A stretch of 64,000 bases of DNA from SZUA-309 sp965230005 (GTDB taxonomy: Bacteria > Pseudomonadota > Gammaproteobacteria > Pseudomonadales > Azotimanducaceae): the NCBI GenBank assembly GCA_965230005.1, contig OZ245934.1:248001-312000 (forward strand), written 5' to 3'. The position numbers were made by a program, and so were the translations under genes. The notes beneath the pieces are model-generated. The model worked only from the letters and a program-made list of their open reading frames with translations. It had not been told where the DNA came from and searched no databases. The first letter of the stretch is position 1. Each line of letters starts with the position of its first letter. Below, piece by piece: positions 1 to 8,916 of the stretch.

Positions 1-1
1 G

Positions 2-1315
2 CTGACGTTAGCCACCAGTGCCGGTGAGCAGGTGCTCTGCATGCGCCGCGCTCCCGGTGGCGGCGGACACATCGATACGGAGGTTCGCATCGCACCGGGG
101 CTCGCCACGGAAGCGCAGCTCATGGCCTGCGCCCGGGAAGTCGGCGTACCGGAACCGGAAGTGCACCATGTGCTGACGGAGACGGACGGTCTCGGCGAGG
201 GCTTCATCATGGAGTGGCTCGAAGGGGAGGCGCTCGGGGCCCGCATCGTCAAAGCTCCGGAGCTCGACGCGATCCGGCCAAGCCTCGCCTACGCCTGTGG
301 CGAGATCATGGCTCGCATACATTCCGTCGATCTCGATGCGACCGGCTTGCGCGACAAACTCGAAACGGCCCCGCCCGAGTTTTTTGTCAATCAGACCTGG
401 GAGCGCTACAAGCTGCTGGAGACGCCGCAGCCGATGATCGACTACGCCGGGTGCTGGCTCATGGACCATCTGCCGACGGACTATGAATCGACGCTCGTGC
501 ACAACGATTTCCGCAACGGCAACTTCATGGTCACCCCGGAAGGCATCAACGCAGTACTCGACTGGGAGATTGCACACATCGGCGATCCCATGCGCGATCT
601 CGGCTGGATCTGCACGAATTCCTGGCGCTTCGGGCGCACGGAGCTGCCCGTTGGCGGCTTTGGTGAATACGCCGATCTGTTTGCGGGCTACGAGGCGGTG
701 TCCGGGAAACCCGTGGACCCTGAGCATGTGAAGTTCTGGGAAGTCTTCGGTTCTTTCTGGTGGGCCGTGGGCTGCCTGGGGATGGCCGAACATTACCGCA
801 CGGGCCCGGACAAGACCGTCGAGCGCCCGGCGATCGGCCGCCGCTCCTCCGAGTGTCAGGTGGACTGTGTGAACCTGCTCATTCCCGGCCCCGTGGAGCT
901 GGTGGTGCCAGAGGCCCCCGCCGGGAACCTGGATATGCCGCGGGCTGAGGAACTGCTGAAGAGCGTGCGGGACTTTCTTCGCGAAGACGTGATGGCGGGT
1001 ACGTCCGGGCGGACCCAGTTTCTCGCCCGCGTGGCCGGCAACAGTCTGGACATCGTCGATCGGGAACTTGCGCTTGGACCGGACCATCGGGCCGGAGAAC
1101 AGGCCCGCCTCGAAGCGCTGCTCGGCAGATCCGCTTCCCTCGGAGAACTGCGTTGGGCCCTCGTGGAGGCCCTCCGCGATGGGTCGCAGGAGCTCGACGA
1201 CCCGGCCTTGACCGCCCATCTGCGCGCGACGGTAGTCAATCAGATCGCCATCGATCAGCCGCGCTACTCAGGCTACAAAACGGCGCTCAAGAACGCCGGG
1301 ATCGCCTCGGACTGA
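2..1315 (+). CDS. Phosphotransferase (APH-type) with C-terminal DUF6285-like domain, 5' truncated
   Basis: The reading frame is open from the first bases of the window, so the N-terminus and start codon lie outside it. The kinase core is clear: an HNDFRNGN match to the HxDxxxxN catalytic loop near nt 498-521, followed by LDWEIAHIGDP, which holds the metal-binding Asp. This is the aminoglycoside phosphotransferase/ACAD10-like fold that in proteobacteria often sits with acyl-CoA dehydrogenases. The last ~120 residues, after a proline-rich linker, resemble DUF6285, which is usually found fused to or beside such kinases. The substrate cannot be told; hydroxyacyl or acyl-CoA catabolism is inferred from family context. 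An acyl-CoA dehydrogenase of matching type occurs further along at 27.6-28.8 kb. Confidence 0.85.
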   Translation: MTLATSAGEQVLCMRRAPGGGGHIDTEVRIAPGLATEAQLMACAREVGVPEPEVHHVLTETDGLGEGFIMEWLEGEALGARIVKAPELDAIRPSLAYACGEIMARIHSVDLDATGLRDKLETAPPEFFVNQTWERYKLLETPQPMIDYAGCWLMDHLPTDYESTLVHNDFRNGNFMVTPEGINAVLDWEIAHIGDPMRDLGWICTNSWRFGRTELPVGGFGEYADLFAGYEAVSGKPVDPEHVKFWEVFGSFWWAVGCLGMAEHYRTGPDKTVERPAIGRRSSECQVDCVNLLIPGPVELVVPEAPAGNLDMPRAEELLKSVRDFLREDVMAGTSGRTQFLARVAGNSLDIVDRELALGPDHRAGEQARLEALLGRSASLGELRWALVEALRDGSQELDDPALTAHLRATVVNQIAIDQPRYSGYKTALKNAGIASD

Positions 1316-1318
1316 GCC

Positions 1319-1810
1319 TCAGCTCCGGGGATCCATGCGGATGATGACGAAGTAGGGCGCTTCGTCCTCGTTTGCCAGCCAGTTCGCCCAGCTGTCGTAC
1401 TTGTCCGCCAGGGCGCCCGCACCCTGGCGATACTCTGCCAGGTCCCGCACCCAGGTCGCCTGCATCTCGTAGATTTTGTCGCCGATTTTCAGGCGTACCT
1501 CGGGATTGTCCTCGATGACCGAATTCCAGTACTTGGTGCCGGGGAAGGCGGCTTCCTCGGCGTAGATGGAAGGCACGTAGAGCTTTCCATCCCGGGTGCC
1601 GATCACGGTCGTCACGGAGAAGGGGATGCCGTACCAGGGCCGGGTTTCCACGTAGATCTCGGCGTGGTCGGCGATGAAGGACCAGTCCGTGGGCAGCGTG
1701 TCTACCACCTCGCCGTACAGCCAGGTGCCGGGGCGGCGGTCTTTGGGCTCACAGGCCGAGAGCAGCAGGGTGAGCACGAGGAGCGCGGGTAATGCCAGAA
1801 TCCGGTTCAA
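1319..1810 (-). CDS. Small lipoprotein, DUF2255/split-barrel-like
   Basis: A TTG start at 1810 is chosen because AGGAGG lies 5 nt upstream and the product then begins directly with a lipoprotein signal: a hydrophobic stretch (LALPALLVLTLLL) and the lipobox LSAC. The mature part (~140 residues) has a strand-rich pattern with Trp/Tyr-rich motifs (WYGIPF, GKLYVPS). It resembles the small flavin-reductase-like split-barrel proteins grouped as DUF2255 or nitroreductase-like, and a second related protein is encoded at 10503-11063. It is predicted to be anchored in the outer membrane facing the periplasm. The fold assignment is tentative and no function is known. It converges with the preceding phosphotransferase, with only 3 nt between them. 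Confidence 0.7.
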   Translation of the reverse strand: MNRILALPALLVLTLLLSACEPKDRRPGTWLYGEVVDTLPTDWSFIADHAEIYVETRPWYGIPFSVTTVIGTRDGKLYVPSIYAEEAAFPGTKYWNSVIEDNPEVRLKIGDKIYEMQATWVRDLAEYRQGAGALADKYDSWANWLANEDEAPYFVIIRMDPRS

Positions 1811-1977
1811 GGGGCCTCCTGAAGGCGGTGGGGCGGAGATCGGCATCCTAGCACTTTGTGTCAGCACCGGATTAAAGGTCCGGTGCCGGTTGCAGGGCCA
1901 GCACCGGCTGCGTCGCCTGTGACCTCGGGAACGGCCCTTGCCGCACCCCTGCGGCAGCCGGTTGCTGGCGGATTGGC

Positions 1978-2744
1978 TCAGGGCAGCTCTGCGGGTTCGA
2001 TGATCCAGTAGCCGTTCCAGAGTGCCGAGCGACAGCGGCTCACGGCGTTGAAGCGCGCGTCTGCTGCCTGACCCTCCTTGGAGCCGATGTAGTCATCGAA
2101 ACCCTGTGCGAAGCTCTCCCAGTCCGGATAGTTACCCACCCAACCGAAGTCCGCCTCGCCTGTGCCGCCGCGGAAGAGCCGCAGCAGAGAACCTCGGTAT
2201 CGGTTCAGTGCCGGTGAATTGATCTTCTCAACCTGTTTCTGCCAGAAGGCACTTGCTTCGATCACATCGTCGAGGTCCGACCCTTCCCGCAGGGTGCAGG
2301 AGAAGGTTTCGACGGCGGCATCCGCAACGCGGTCTTCACCGGAACCGACCTCACCCTGAGTGAGCTGATCGAAAAACACCACGGTTGCATCACAGCTGCC
2401 GAGCGCTGCGTAACGCGGACCCATGAGGGCGGCGTTGCCGGACTCGACATAGTTTCTGGCCCCGGCCGCCATGACCCCGAGTTCAGTGTTCAGGATGCCC
2501 CAGATGTAGTCGTAGCCCGTTGCCTGTCGGAAGGGCGTCCAGATGAAGATGCCGAAGCCCGGGTCATAGCCGGGTGCCGAGCGATCGACGTTCTGTCGGG
2601 TCATTTCCAGCGTCGACCAGACGTTTTCGTAGGTCTTGCCGGGCGCCAGGTTACAGGCGAAGAGCTGCAGGACACCGCTGGCTTCCTGGGCGTTGGCCGC
2701 ACCCATCGCGCACACAGCAGTAAGGACAGAGTCAGTTTTTTCAT
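1978..2744 (-). CDS. Secreted protein of unknown function, apparent frameshift in signal peptide
   Basis: A good start (ATG at 2744, preceded by AGGAGACAAC) opens a textbook signal peptide, MKKLTLSLLLC, but that frame does not continue into the body. The body, from CAMGAANAQEASG onward, is in the -1 frame. The two join if one base is added, for example in the A6 run just after the start codon (2736-2741 on the + strand). The mature ~245 residues look like two copies of a ~115-residue unit: each starts with F(A/S)C(N/T)L and later has a W plus an aromatic-rich segment and a conserved Cys. I do not recognise the family. It could be a pseudogene, a sequencing indel or a slippage-controlled gene. 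Confidence 0.6.
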
Positions 2745-2910
2745 TGTTGTCTCCTAGTGGTTGGCGGGAGATGCCGCTAAGGCCCAAGAGACAGCGACGG
2801 TCAGCGACCGCCCGGATGACAACGAACGACTGTTTTTCCCCCGTTACGTTTGTAGCCTTGTCGAGCGCAGAAGGCAAGGATCTGCCAGGTGCGTAAAAAG
2901 GGGCACGCCG

Positions 2911-3573
2911 CTACTGTTTCGGTGGATTCATGAACCCCGTGAGCTGATCGACGACCGGGAAAAAGCGTTTGCGCAGGCGCAGCAGCAGTCCCGGCGTGAT
3001 TTCTTCGTCGATGTTGTCCAGCGCGAAGCGCAGGGTGAGAGAGCCTTCGGCGTGCTCGATGCCGGCCAGACGCGACTCCCGGGAGAGGGGGGGTACCGGC
3101 AGATAGGTCTGGAAGATGGACGAGACGTAGCTCGGTACCCCGAAGAAAGCGGCCCGCTTCGGCTTCAGAACGAACCAGCCGCCGACGATTTCAATCGTCG
3201 TCTCGAACTCGGCGAGCGGAAAGCCGGCCAGCTCCGTGTGCACGACGAGCGCCTCGGCGCGAAGCTCAAGGCGATAGGGCAGTTGAAAGCGTTTCAGCCA
3301 GCGATCGAGAGCGGCCTGACCGATGGTGATTTCAAGACCGGGGTTCTCGAGCATGAGGCGGGCCGGCAGGCCATGGACGAACTGCGCGCGCTCGGCGGTG
3401 CAGGCAATACGCTCGAGCTCCAGCCACTCGGTGGCGATGCCCTGAAACTCCACCCTCGATCCCTCGAAACGGTCCGGGAATGGCAGTCCGCTGGCGCTCC
3501 GCCACTGCATGAGCACCGGGATTTTGAGATAAGAACTCAGGAGTTCGTCGATAAGATCTGAGCGGTTGTCCAT
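2911..3573 (-). CDS. DUF2993/LmeA-like protein
   Basis: This encodes 220 residues with no obvious signal peptide or membrane segment. The alternating strand pattern, with repeated LxLxAEAL, FPLAEFET and LTLRFALDNIDEEI segments, resembles the DUF2993 (LmeA) lipid-binding family. That resemblance is the only functional hint and it is weak. The gene is transcribed away from the SLOG-type membrane protein gene that starts at 3622, and the two starts are only 48 bp apart, so they share a promoter region. The ATG at 3573 has no strong ribosome binding site; no better in-frame start is seen. Confidence 0.6.
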   Translation of the reverse strand: MDNRSDLIDELLSSYLKIPVLMQWRSASGLPFPDRFEGSRVEFQGIATEWLELERIACTAERAQFVHGLPARLMLENPGLEITIGQAALDRWLKRFQLPYRLELRAEALVVHTELAGFPLAEFETTIEIVGGWFVLKPKRAAFFGVPSYVSSIFQTYLPVPPLSRESRLAGIEHAEGSLTLRFALDNIDEEITPGLLLRLRKRFFPVVDQLTGFMNPPKQ

Positions 3574-3621
3574 GACTGCAGTTTACGCGAACCTAAGGTC
3601 AGACAGCAGCGCGGAGAAGGC

Positions 3622-5385
3622 ATGGCGGAAACCGGCAACATGGCGACCATGGGGGCCACGCGTCATGCCCTGGTGCCTGAGCTGCTCCATCATGCGCGGG
3701 TGCCGCTGGTCATCGGCGTCACCGGTCATCGGGATCTGCTCCCGGAAGAGCTCGACGGGATCAAGGCACGGATTCGGAGCTTCTTCGAGCAGATGCAGGC
3801 GGCGTTTCCGGACCTGCCGCTCATGGTCATGACGCCGCTGGCGGAGGGTGCCGACCGCATTGCCGCGGAAGTGGCTCATGAACTCGACATCCCGACGATT
3901 GTGCTGCTGCCCATGCCCGAGCATCTCTATGTGCGCGATTTCGAAGGAGCGTCGCTCGCGGAGTTTCAGGCCATGCGCGAGCTCGGCGAATGTATCGAGC
4001 TGCCGCTGCTGCCCGAACTCGAGGAAGCGGACGTCAGGGCGCCGGGCGTTGGCCGCGACTACCAGTACGCACAACTCGGCGCCTATCTCGCCGCGCACAG
4101 TCACATTCTGCTCGCGATCTGGGATGGCAAGCCATCCAACGCACCGGGCGGGACCGGCCATGTGATCAAGTTTCATCAGCACGATGTCATCGACCTCATC
4201 GCCGACGGCCAGCACCGCTCGCCGATCGACTTCACGGAAGACGAGAGCGACCTGGTTTATCACGTGGTCTGTTCCCGGCAGGATGAAGGGCCGCCGGCGG
4301 AAAGCCTGAAGGCCGGTGACGCCTTCTGGTTCACGCGGGATGAGCTGAAGCCGCGGACCCTGTACATGCCCGACCGCTATCGGCGGGTCTTCGAACGCAT
4401 GGCTGAGTTTTCCGCAGACCTTGCTACCCCCATGGACGAGCAGGGCTTCTATCCGCTGCTACCGGCGGAGGAACTGGCTCGCTGCGGGCAGGGCGGGCGT
4501 GACATCGATCGCCTTTATCATCGGGCGGACGCGCTCTCCCGGCGCTACCAGAACTACTTTTATCGGGAGATCGGCTGGACGTCCGCCCTTGCGCTGGTGG
4601 CCGGCGCTTCTTTCGTGGCCTATGCGGACTGGCCCGGTCTGCCGTTCATGATCTTCCCCTACATTTTCTGTATCGCGCTGGTGCTGGGTCTCGCCTGGCT
4701 CGAGCGAAAGCTCTCCTGGCAGCGGAAGTTTCTCGACTACCGGGTGCTCGCCGAAGGTCTTCGAGTGCAGTTCTTCTGGTCTCTGGCCGGGGTGGAGATG
4801 GAAAACCCGAGCCGCTTCAGTCACGACAGCTTTCTCAAGCGTCAGGATCTCGAGCTTGGCTGGATCCGCAACGTCATGCGCTTTGCGGGCTTCCGCGCAG
4901 ACAGCACGGACCGTCACTCCAGTCCGGAGCTCGTCGATCTGTGTATGACCCACTGGGTGGAGGACCAGTACACCTACTACCGCCAGAAGGCGGAGGAACG
5001 GCAAGGCCGACACCGACTCACGAGCCTCATGGGTCTGGTGAGCTTCGGAATCCTGCTCATCGCGGCCATCGCGCTGGCCAGTGAACGGGAGCTCGGAATT
5101 CTCGACGCTGACCTGTTGATCGCACTTATGGGACTGGTCCCCTTCGCCTTTGCTGCCCGGCAGAACTATGCCTACCGGCTGGCCGAGAAGGAGCTGCTGG
5201 CGCAGTACCAGCACTACGTACGGATCTTCTCCAACGCCATCAGTCTCATGAGTAAGGCGCCACCGCTGGCGGTGCGCAGGGACATTCTTCGCGCCGTGGG
5301 CGAAGCTGCCCTCGAGGAAAACGGTCAGTGGATTCTGCGGCAACGGGAGCGTCCGGCGGCACCCACGCAGCCCCTGCAGGGGTAA
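3622..5385 (+). CDS. SLOG-like nucleotide-binding domain protein with four C-terminal membrane segments
   Basis: The start ATG is preceded by GGAGAAGG. Residues ~28-180 form a Rossmann-type domain with IGVTGHRD (33-38), a LAEGADR helix (73-79) and a GGTGH turn (~177-180). This layout matches SLOG/LOG-family domains that sense or cleave nucleotide ligands. After a linker come two hydrophobic hairpins (~318-336/341-360 and ~467-485/495-512) with YRVLAEGLRVQ between them, a pattern seen in SLATT/DUF4231-type membrane modules. Established work on these families proposes that the nucleotide-binding domain controls a membrane-perturbing effector. No partner gene such as a nucleotide synthetase is adjacent, so a conflict role here is inference. 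The length (587 aa) fits a complete fusion. Confidence 0.7.
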   Translation: MAETGNMATMGATRHALVPELLHHARVPLVIGVTGHRDLLPEELDGIKARIRSFFEQMQAAFPDLPLMVMTPLAEGADRIAAEVAHELDIPTIVLLPMPEHLYVRDFEGASLAEFQAMRELGECIELPLLPELEEADVRAPGVGRDYQYAQLGAYLAAHSHILLAIWDGKPSNAPGGTGHVIKFHQHDVIDLIADGQHRSPIDFTEDESDLVYHVVCSRQDEGPPAESLKAGDAFWFTRDELKPRTLYMPDRYRRVFERMAEFSADLATPMDEQGFYPLLPAEELARCGQGGRDIDRLYHRADALSRRYQNYFYREIGWTSALALVAGASFVAYADWPGLPFMIFPYIFCIALVLGLAWLERKLSWQRKFLDYRVLAEGLRVQFFWSLAGVEMENPSRFSHDSFLKRQDLELGWIRNVMRFAGFRADSTDRHSSPELVDLCMTHWVEDQYTYYRQKAEERQGRHRLTSLMGLVSFGILLIAAIALASERELGILDADLLIALMGLVPFAFAARQNYAYRLAEKELLAQYQHYVRIFSNAISLMSKAPPLAVRRDILRAVGEAALEENGQWILRQRERPAAPTQPLQG

Positions 5386-5419
5386 CCGGATGGCAGATCG
5401 TGGAGCCGGTGCAGGGAAG

Positions 5420-5443
5420 GGCGGGCGCAGGGCTGCGCCCGCC
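5420..5443. terminator. GC-rich hairpin between convergent genes
   Basis: A perfect inverted repeat has arms GGCGGGCGCAG and CTGCGCCCGCC around a 2-nt centre. It lies between the ends of the SLOG-type gene and ompW, where a bidirectional terminator is expected. No clear T-tract follows on either strand, so termination efficiency is uncertain. Confidence 0.5.
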
Positions 5444-5452
5444 GCAGCTTGA

Positions 5453-6100
5453 TCAACCGCCGCCGAGGCGCCAGCCGATATTGATGGCGTAGATCAGCGG
5501 ATCGATCTTCGCCTTGGTGACTTCCACGCCATCCAGCTTCACATCGGACTCGATGTTCATCCAGCGGATGTTGCCGTTCAGGTAGAAACGCTCCGTGAGT
5601 GCGATATCGAGGCCGGCGACTGCCGCAAAACCCAGGGAGTTGGTCAGCTTCAGCGACGCATCCCCGAGGGCATCCTTTTCCTTCTCATCGAAGAAGATCG
5701 TCCAGTTCACGCCAGCCCCGAGATAAGGTTGCCAGCGGCCCGAGGTGTTGAAGTGATAGACGGCCGACAGGGTGGGCGGCAGGTGCTTGACGCTGGCGAG
5801 CTCGACGGTTGTATCGCCAACCTGGCCGTCGATGTCATGCTTGAAAGGCAGGGCGGCCAGCAGCTCGATGCCGAAGTTGTTGGTCACCATGTAGGTGCCG
5901 TCGAAGGTCAGCTGAGTTGCCGTGGATACATCCAGATCGATGGCCGGATCGCCGGGGACCGTTCCGTTGTCCGACTTCGGTGCAATGTGTGTGACGCCCG
6001 CACGAACGATCCAGTTCCCGGCTTCCTTCGCCGTTGCGACGTTGCTGATGAGGAGGAGCGCGGCGGCCGCCAACAGCGCGGCCAGTCTGAGTGATTGCAT
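5453..6100 (-). CDS. ompW: OmpW family outer membrane protein
   Basis: The protein has an N-terminal signal peptide (LAALLAAAALLLISNVATA) followed by a beta-barrel pattern of amphipathic strands. OmpW hallmarks are present: an early WIVRAGVTHIAPKSDNG segment, TFDGTYMVTNNFGIELLAALPFKHDI, a PYLGAGVNWTIFF strand and a C-terminal aromatic strand ending in WRLGGG. OmpW proteins form eight-stranded barrels with a narrow hydrophobic channel and are linked to stress and small hydrophobic molecule uptake. The 215-aa length is normal. It is divergent from argE, with ~150 bp of shared promoter space that contains an A-rich stretch near 6225. Confidence 0.92.
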   Translation of the reverse strand: MQSLRLAALLAAAALLLISNVATAKEAGNWIVRAGVTHIAPKSDNGTVPGDPAIDLDVSTATQLTFDGTYMVTNNFGIELLAALPFKHDIDGQVGDTTVELASVKHLPPTLSAVYHFNTSGRWQPYLGAGVNWTIFFDEKEKDALGDASLKLTNSLGFAAVAGLDIALTERFYLNGNIRWMNIESDVKLDGVEVTKAKIDPLIYAINIGWRLGGG

Positions 6101-6249
6101 TGATCTGATCCCTTTTTGAGCTTTCTATTCAGCGCGCGGTGGTGAACCGAAACGCGGGCTCATTGAAGCGTTGGGGGCGTTGCTGGAAACATACGAGGAA
6201 CCCGAAGCCGCCCTGATCCAGATCAAAAACAAGGTGTTATGCTCTCGCG

Positions 6250-7401
6250 ATGAGTGACAGCTACACCCCCCGCCAGATGATCGAGGCCCTCGTCGGGATA
6301 CCGACGGTGTCCCGGGATTCGAACCTCGACTGTATTCATTTCATCCGCGATTACCTGGCGGGACATGGCGTTGCAGCCCGGCTGGTTGCCAACGACGACG
6401 GCGCCAAGGCGAACCTCTATGCAACGGTGGGACCCGAGGTCGAAGGCGGTGTCGTGCTCTCCGGGCACACGGATGTCGTGCCCGTCGACGATCAGGACTG
6501 GCACAGCGATCCTTTCGTCGTCGAGGAGCGGGACGGACGCCTCTACGGTCGCGGGACCTGTGATATGAAGTCCTTCTACGCCATTGCTCTGGCGCTGCTG
6601 CCGGAGATGCAGCGTCTGAAACGGCCCATCCACTTCGCCCTTTCCTACGACGAGGAGGTCGGCTGTCTCGGTGCGCCGCGAATGATCGAAGCGCTCACGG
6701 CCGAGGTGCCGAAGCCGGAAGCCGTGATTGTTGGTGAGCCGACCATGATGCGGGTCGTGAAGGCCCACAAGAGCATCTTCCACTTCGATACCTTCGTGAC
6801 GGGTCACGAAGCACACTCCAGTCAGCCGCATCGTGGGGTCAGCGCAGTCATGGCTGCGGCGCGGCTCGTCAACTGGATTCACGAGCGTCAGCGCCGGAAC
6901 GCGGAGGAAGCATCGCCCGACTGCCCCTTCGAACCACCCTATACGAGCCTCCATTGCGGGGTCATCAAAGGTGGGACGGCGGCCAACATCATGTCCCGAC
7001 ACTGCCGTTTCGTCACCGATATCCGCTCCGTGCCAGGGGAGGAGGCTGAGCGCTATTTCCGGGAGCTGGAGGTCTTTGCCCGGGAGGTGGTGGAACCGGA
7101 GATGCAGGCGATCCATCCGGACACGGGGATCGAGTTCCGCATCAACGCCGAAGTACCGTCCTTCGAGTCACAGGACGATTCTCCTGCCGTGGCGCTCGTT
7201 AAACGTTTAACAGGCCAGAACGACCTCGAGAGCGTCGCTTACGGCGCCGAAGCCGGCCAGTTTCAGGCCGCCGGGCACTCGGTGGTCATGTGTGGGCCGG
7301 GCAGCATAGATCAGGCGCACCAGCCGAACGAGTTCATCAGCCTGGAACAGGTGGAGGCCGGCACTGCCTTCATGCGCCGACTGATCGATCACCTGTCCTG
7401 A
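6250..7401 (+). CDS. argE: Acetylornithine deacetylase (M20 family)
   Basis: This cytosolic M20 metallopeptidase hydrolyses N-acetylornithine to ornithine in arginine synthesis. The di-metal site is visible: SGHTDVVPVD (His and downstream Asp), GRGTCDMKS (bridging Asp), YDEEVGC (catalytic Glu pair), GEPT and a C-terminal PGSIDQAHQPNEF segment with the last His, which closely follows the ArgE signature. The dimerisation-domain HSSQPHRGVSA loop is present. The 383-aa length fits ArgE. No other arg genes are next to it. The annotation could be broadened to an ArgE/DapE-type deacylase, but the C-terminal motif favours ArgE. Confidence 0.9.
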   Translation: MSDSYTPRQMIEALVGIPTVSRDSNLDCIHFIRDYLAGHGVAARLVANDDGAKANLYATVGPEVEGGVVLSGHTDVVPVDDQDWHSDPFVVEERDGRLYGRGTCDMKSFYAIALALLPEMQRLKRPIHFALSYDEEVGCLGAPRMIEALTAEVPKPEAVIVGEPTMMRVVKAHKSIFHFDTFVTGHEAHSSQPHRGVSAVMAAARLVNWIHERQRRNAEEASPDCPFEPPYTSLHCGVIKGGTAANIMSRHCRFVTDIRSVPGEEAERYFRELEVFAREVVEPEMQAIHPDTGIEFRINAEVPSFESQDDSPAVALVKRLTGQNDLESVAYGAEAGQFQAAGHSVVMCGPGSIDQAHQPNEFISLEQVEAGTAFMRRLIDHLS

Positions 7402-7435
7402 TCAGTGCGGGATTGCTGCCCGGTGCGTTCGTTCT

Positions 7436-8728
7436 TTACGCGCCGGTGGTGCAAAGCGGCGCGACGCCGGCGGCCTCGGCGTACTTTTCGACCTCGCCCC
7501 ATACGCGCATGAGATTACCGCCGAGGATCTTGGCGATGGCTGCTTCGCTGTAGCCGCGCTCCATGAGGCCGTTGATCAGATTCGGGAAGGTGCTGACGTC
7601 TTTCAATCCGACCGGCAGGCTGTCGCCGACGCCATCGTAATCGGAGCCGATGCCAACGTGATCGATGCCCGCCAGTTCCACGGCCCTGTCGATGTGATCG
7701 AGCACGTCTTCCAGGGTGGCGTAGGGGTAGGGGTTTTCTTTACGGTAATCCTCAGCGAAAGCGCGCATGGCTTCCGGCGTCATGTTCTCCTCGGACTCGG
7801 CGCGGAAACGGATCATGGCCTGCTGGGTCGCATTGCTGTAGTCCCGCGCTTCTTTGGTCAGAAAGCTGCTGCCGAAGTTGATCTGGATCACGCCGCCGTT
7901 CTCCGTGAGGGCCGAGACCATCTCGTCGCTCATATTGCGTTGAAAACCCGGCGTGAAGTGGCGCAGGGACGAGTGGCTGGCAATCACTGGCACCGCCGTC
8001 AGCTCAAGGACCTGCCAGAAGGCTTTGTCGGAGATGTGTGAAACGTCGACCATGACTCCCTGACGGTTCATCTCACCGATCAGGGTCTTGCCGAAATCCG
8101 ATAGCCCCTGCCACTGTTCGTTCAGGTCGTAGGACGAATCGGAGATGTGGTTCGATTTGGAGTGCGCGAGCGATACGTAGCGGATGCCGCGCTCGCGGAA
8201 GTGGTTCAGGTTCTCGAAGTCACCTTCGATGGGGCCCCCGTTTTCCATGCCCATTGGCATGGAGATGAGTTCGGCCTGCCGCTGTGCCTCGATGTCGGCG
8301 GTGCAGGTGGCAATGGCGAATTTTTCCGGCGCGCTCGCAACCAGGGCCTCGACGGTGTCGATGAGGCCTTCGGCGAAACCTTTTGCTTCGCCGGCCGCAT
8401 CTACATCGGCGGGGATGTAGATGGACATGAAGAGCGCATTCAGCCCCCCTGCAGCAGCCCGGGGATAGTCGAAATCGCCGCCGTCCGTGGCCACGGTCAC
8501 GTCCTCCCAGCCCTGGTGGAGGCGGTAGGGAACGTCGATGTGGGTGTCGACGATGAGCAGGCTCTGCGCGAGCGCTGTGCCCCGGTCGGTGACCGGCTCA
8601 GCAGGTGCTTCGGCGGGCTCCCCACTGCAGGCACCGAGTCCCAGGCTGGCCAGTAGAACGATGATCGGTGGGCGCAGAGCTCTGGTGACAGAAGCGGAGC
8701 GGCGGGGGAAGGGGAAAGCCTGGATCAT
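7436..8728 (-). CDS. Membrane dipeptidase, peptidase family M19 lipoprotein
   Basis: A ribosome binding site (AGAGGA) precedes the start at 8728. The N-terminus is a lipoprotein signal with the lipobox LGAC, then a short Pro/Glu-rich linker. The catalytic domain is renal-dipeptidase-like, with DTHID (zinc ligands), GMENGGP (bridging Glu), VDVSHIS (His), ASHSSLRHF (His) and GIGSDYDG (Asp). Family members hydrolyse dipeptides, including D-amino-acid-containing ones. It is predicted to be a periplasmic enzyme anchored in the outer membrane. It converges with argE and is divergent from the fumarase gene. All zinc ligands are present, so it should be active. Confidence 0.92.
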   Translation of the reverse strand: MIQAFPFPRRSASVTRALRPPIIVLLASLGLGACSGEPAEAPAEPVTDRGTALAQSLLIVDTHIDVPYRLHQGWEDVTVATDGGDFDYPRAAAGGLNALFMSIYIPADVDAAGEAKGFAEGLIDTVEALVASAPEKFAIATCTADIEAQRQAELISMPMGMENGGPIEGDFENLNHFRERGIRYVSLAHSKSNHISDSSYDLNEQWQGLSDFGKTLIGEMNRQGVMVDVSHISDKAFWQVLELTAVPVIASHSSLRHFTPGFQRNMSDEMVSALTENGGVIQINFGSSFLTKEARDYSNATQQAMIRFRAESEENMTPEAMRAFAEDYRKENPYPYATLEDVLDHIDRAVELAGIDHVGIGSDYDGVGDSLPVGLKDVSTFPNLINGLMERGYSEAAIAKILGGNLMRVWGEVEKYAEAAGVAPLCTTGA

Positions 8729-8916
8729 TGGGGTCCTCTATTGATGCTGGGCCGGTGCAGAACGAGCCTGACCGCGCGGGATGCCGCATGGTCACATGAG
8801 CCTCACGGAGCAGGCAAGCGGGCGCCTCCTGGGCGGGACCTTGAGGTAGAATTCACGCTTCGATGCCGCCGCCATCGAGCTTTCATCTCAAACCCAACTC
8901 AGGACGCTATTCGCCC

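Noticed and set aside
2761..3561. A 266-residue plus-strand frame between 2.7 and 3.6 kb
   Set aside because: It crosses the start regions of two minus-strand genes and has no domain; the minus-strand genes have signal peptide or family features.
7199..7213. GTTAAACGTTTAAC palindrome as an operator
   Set aside because: It lies inside the argE coding sequence, far from any start, and is probably chance codon use.
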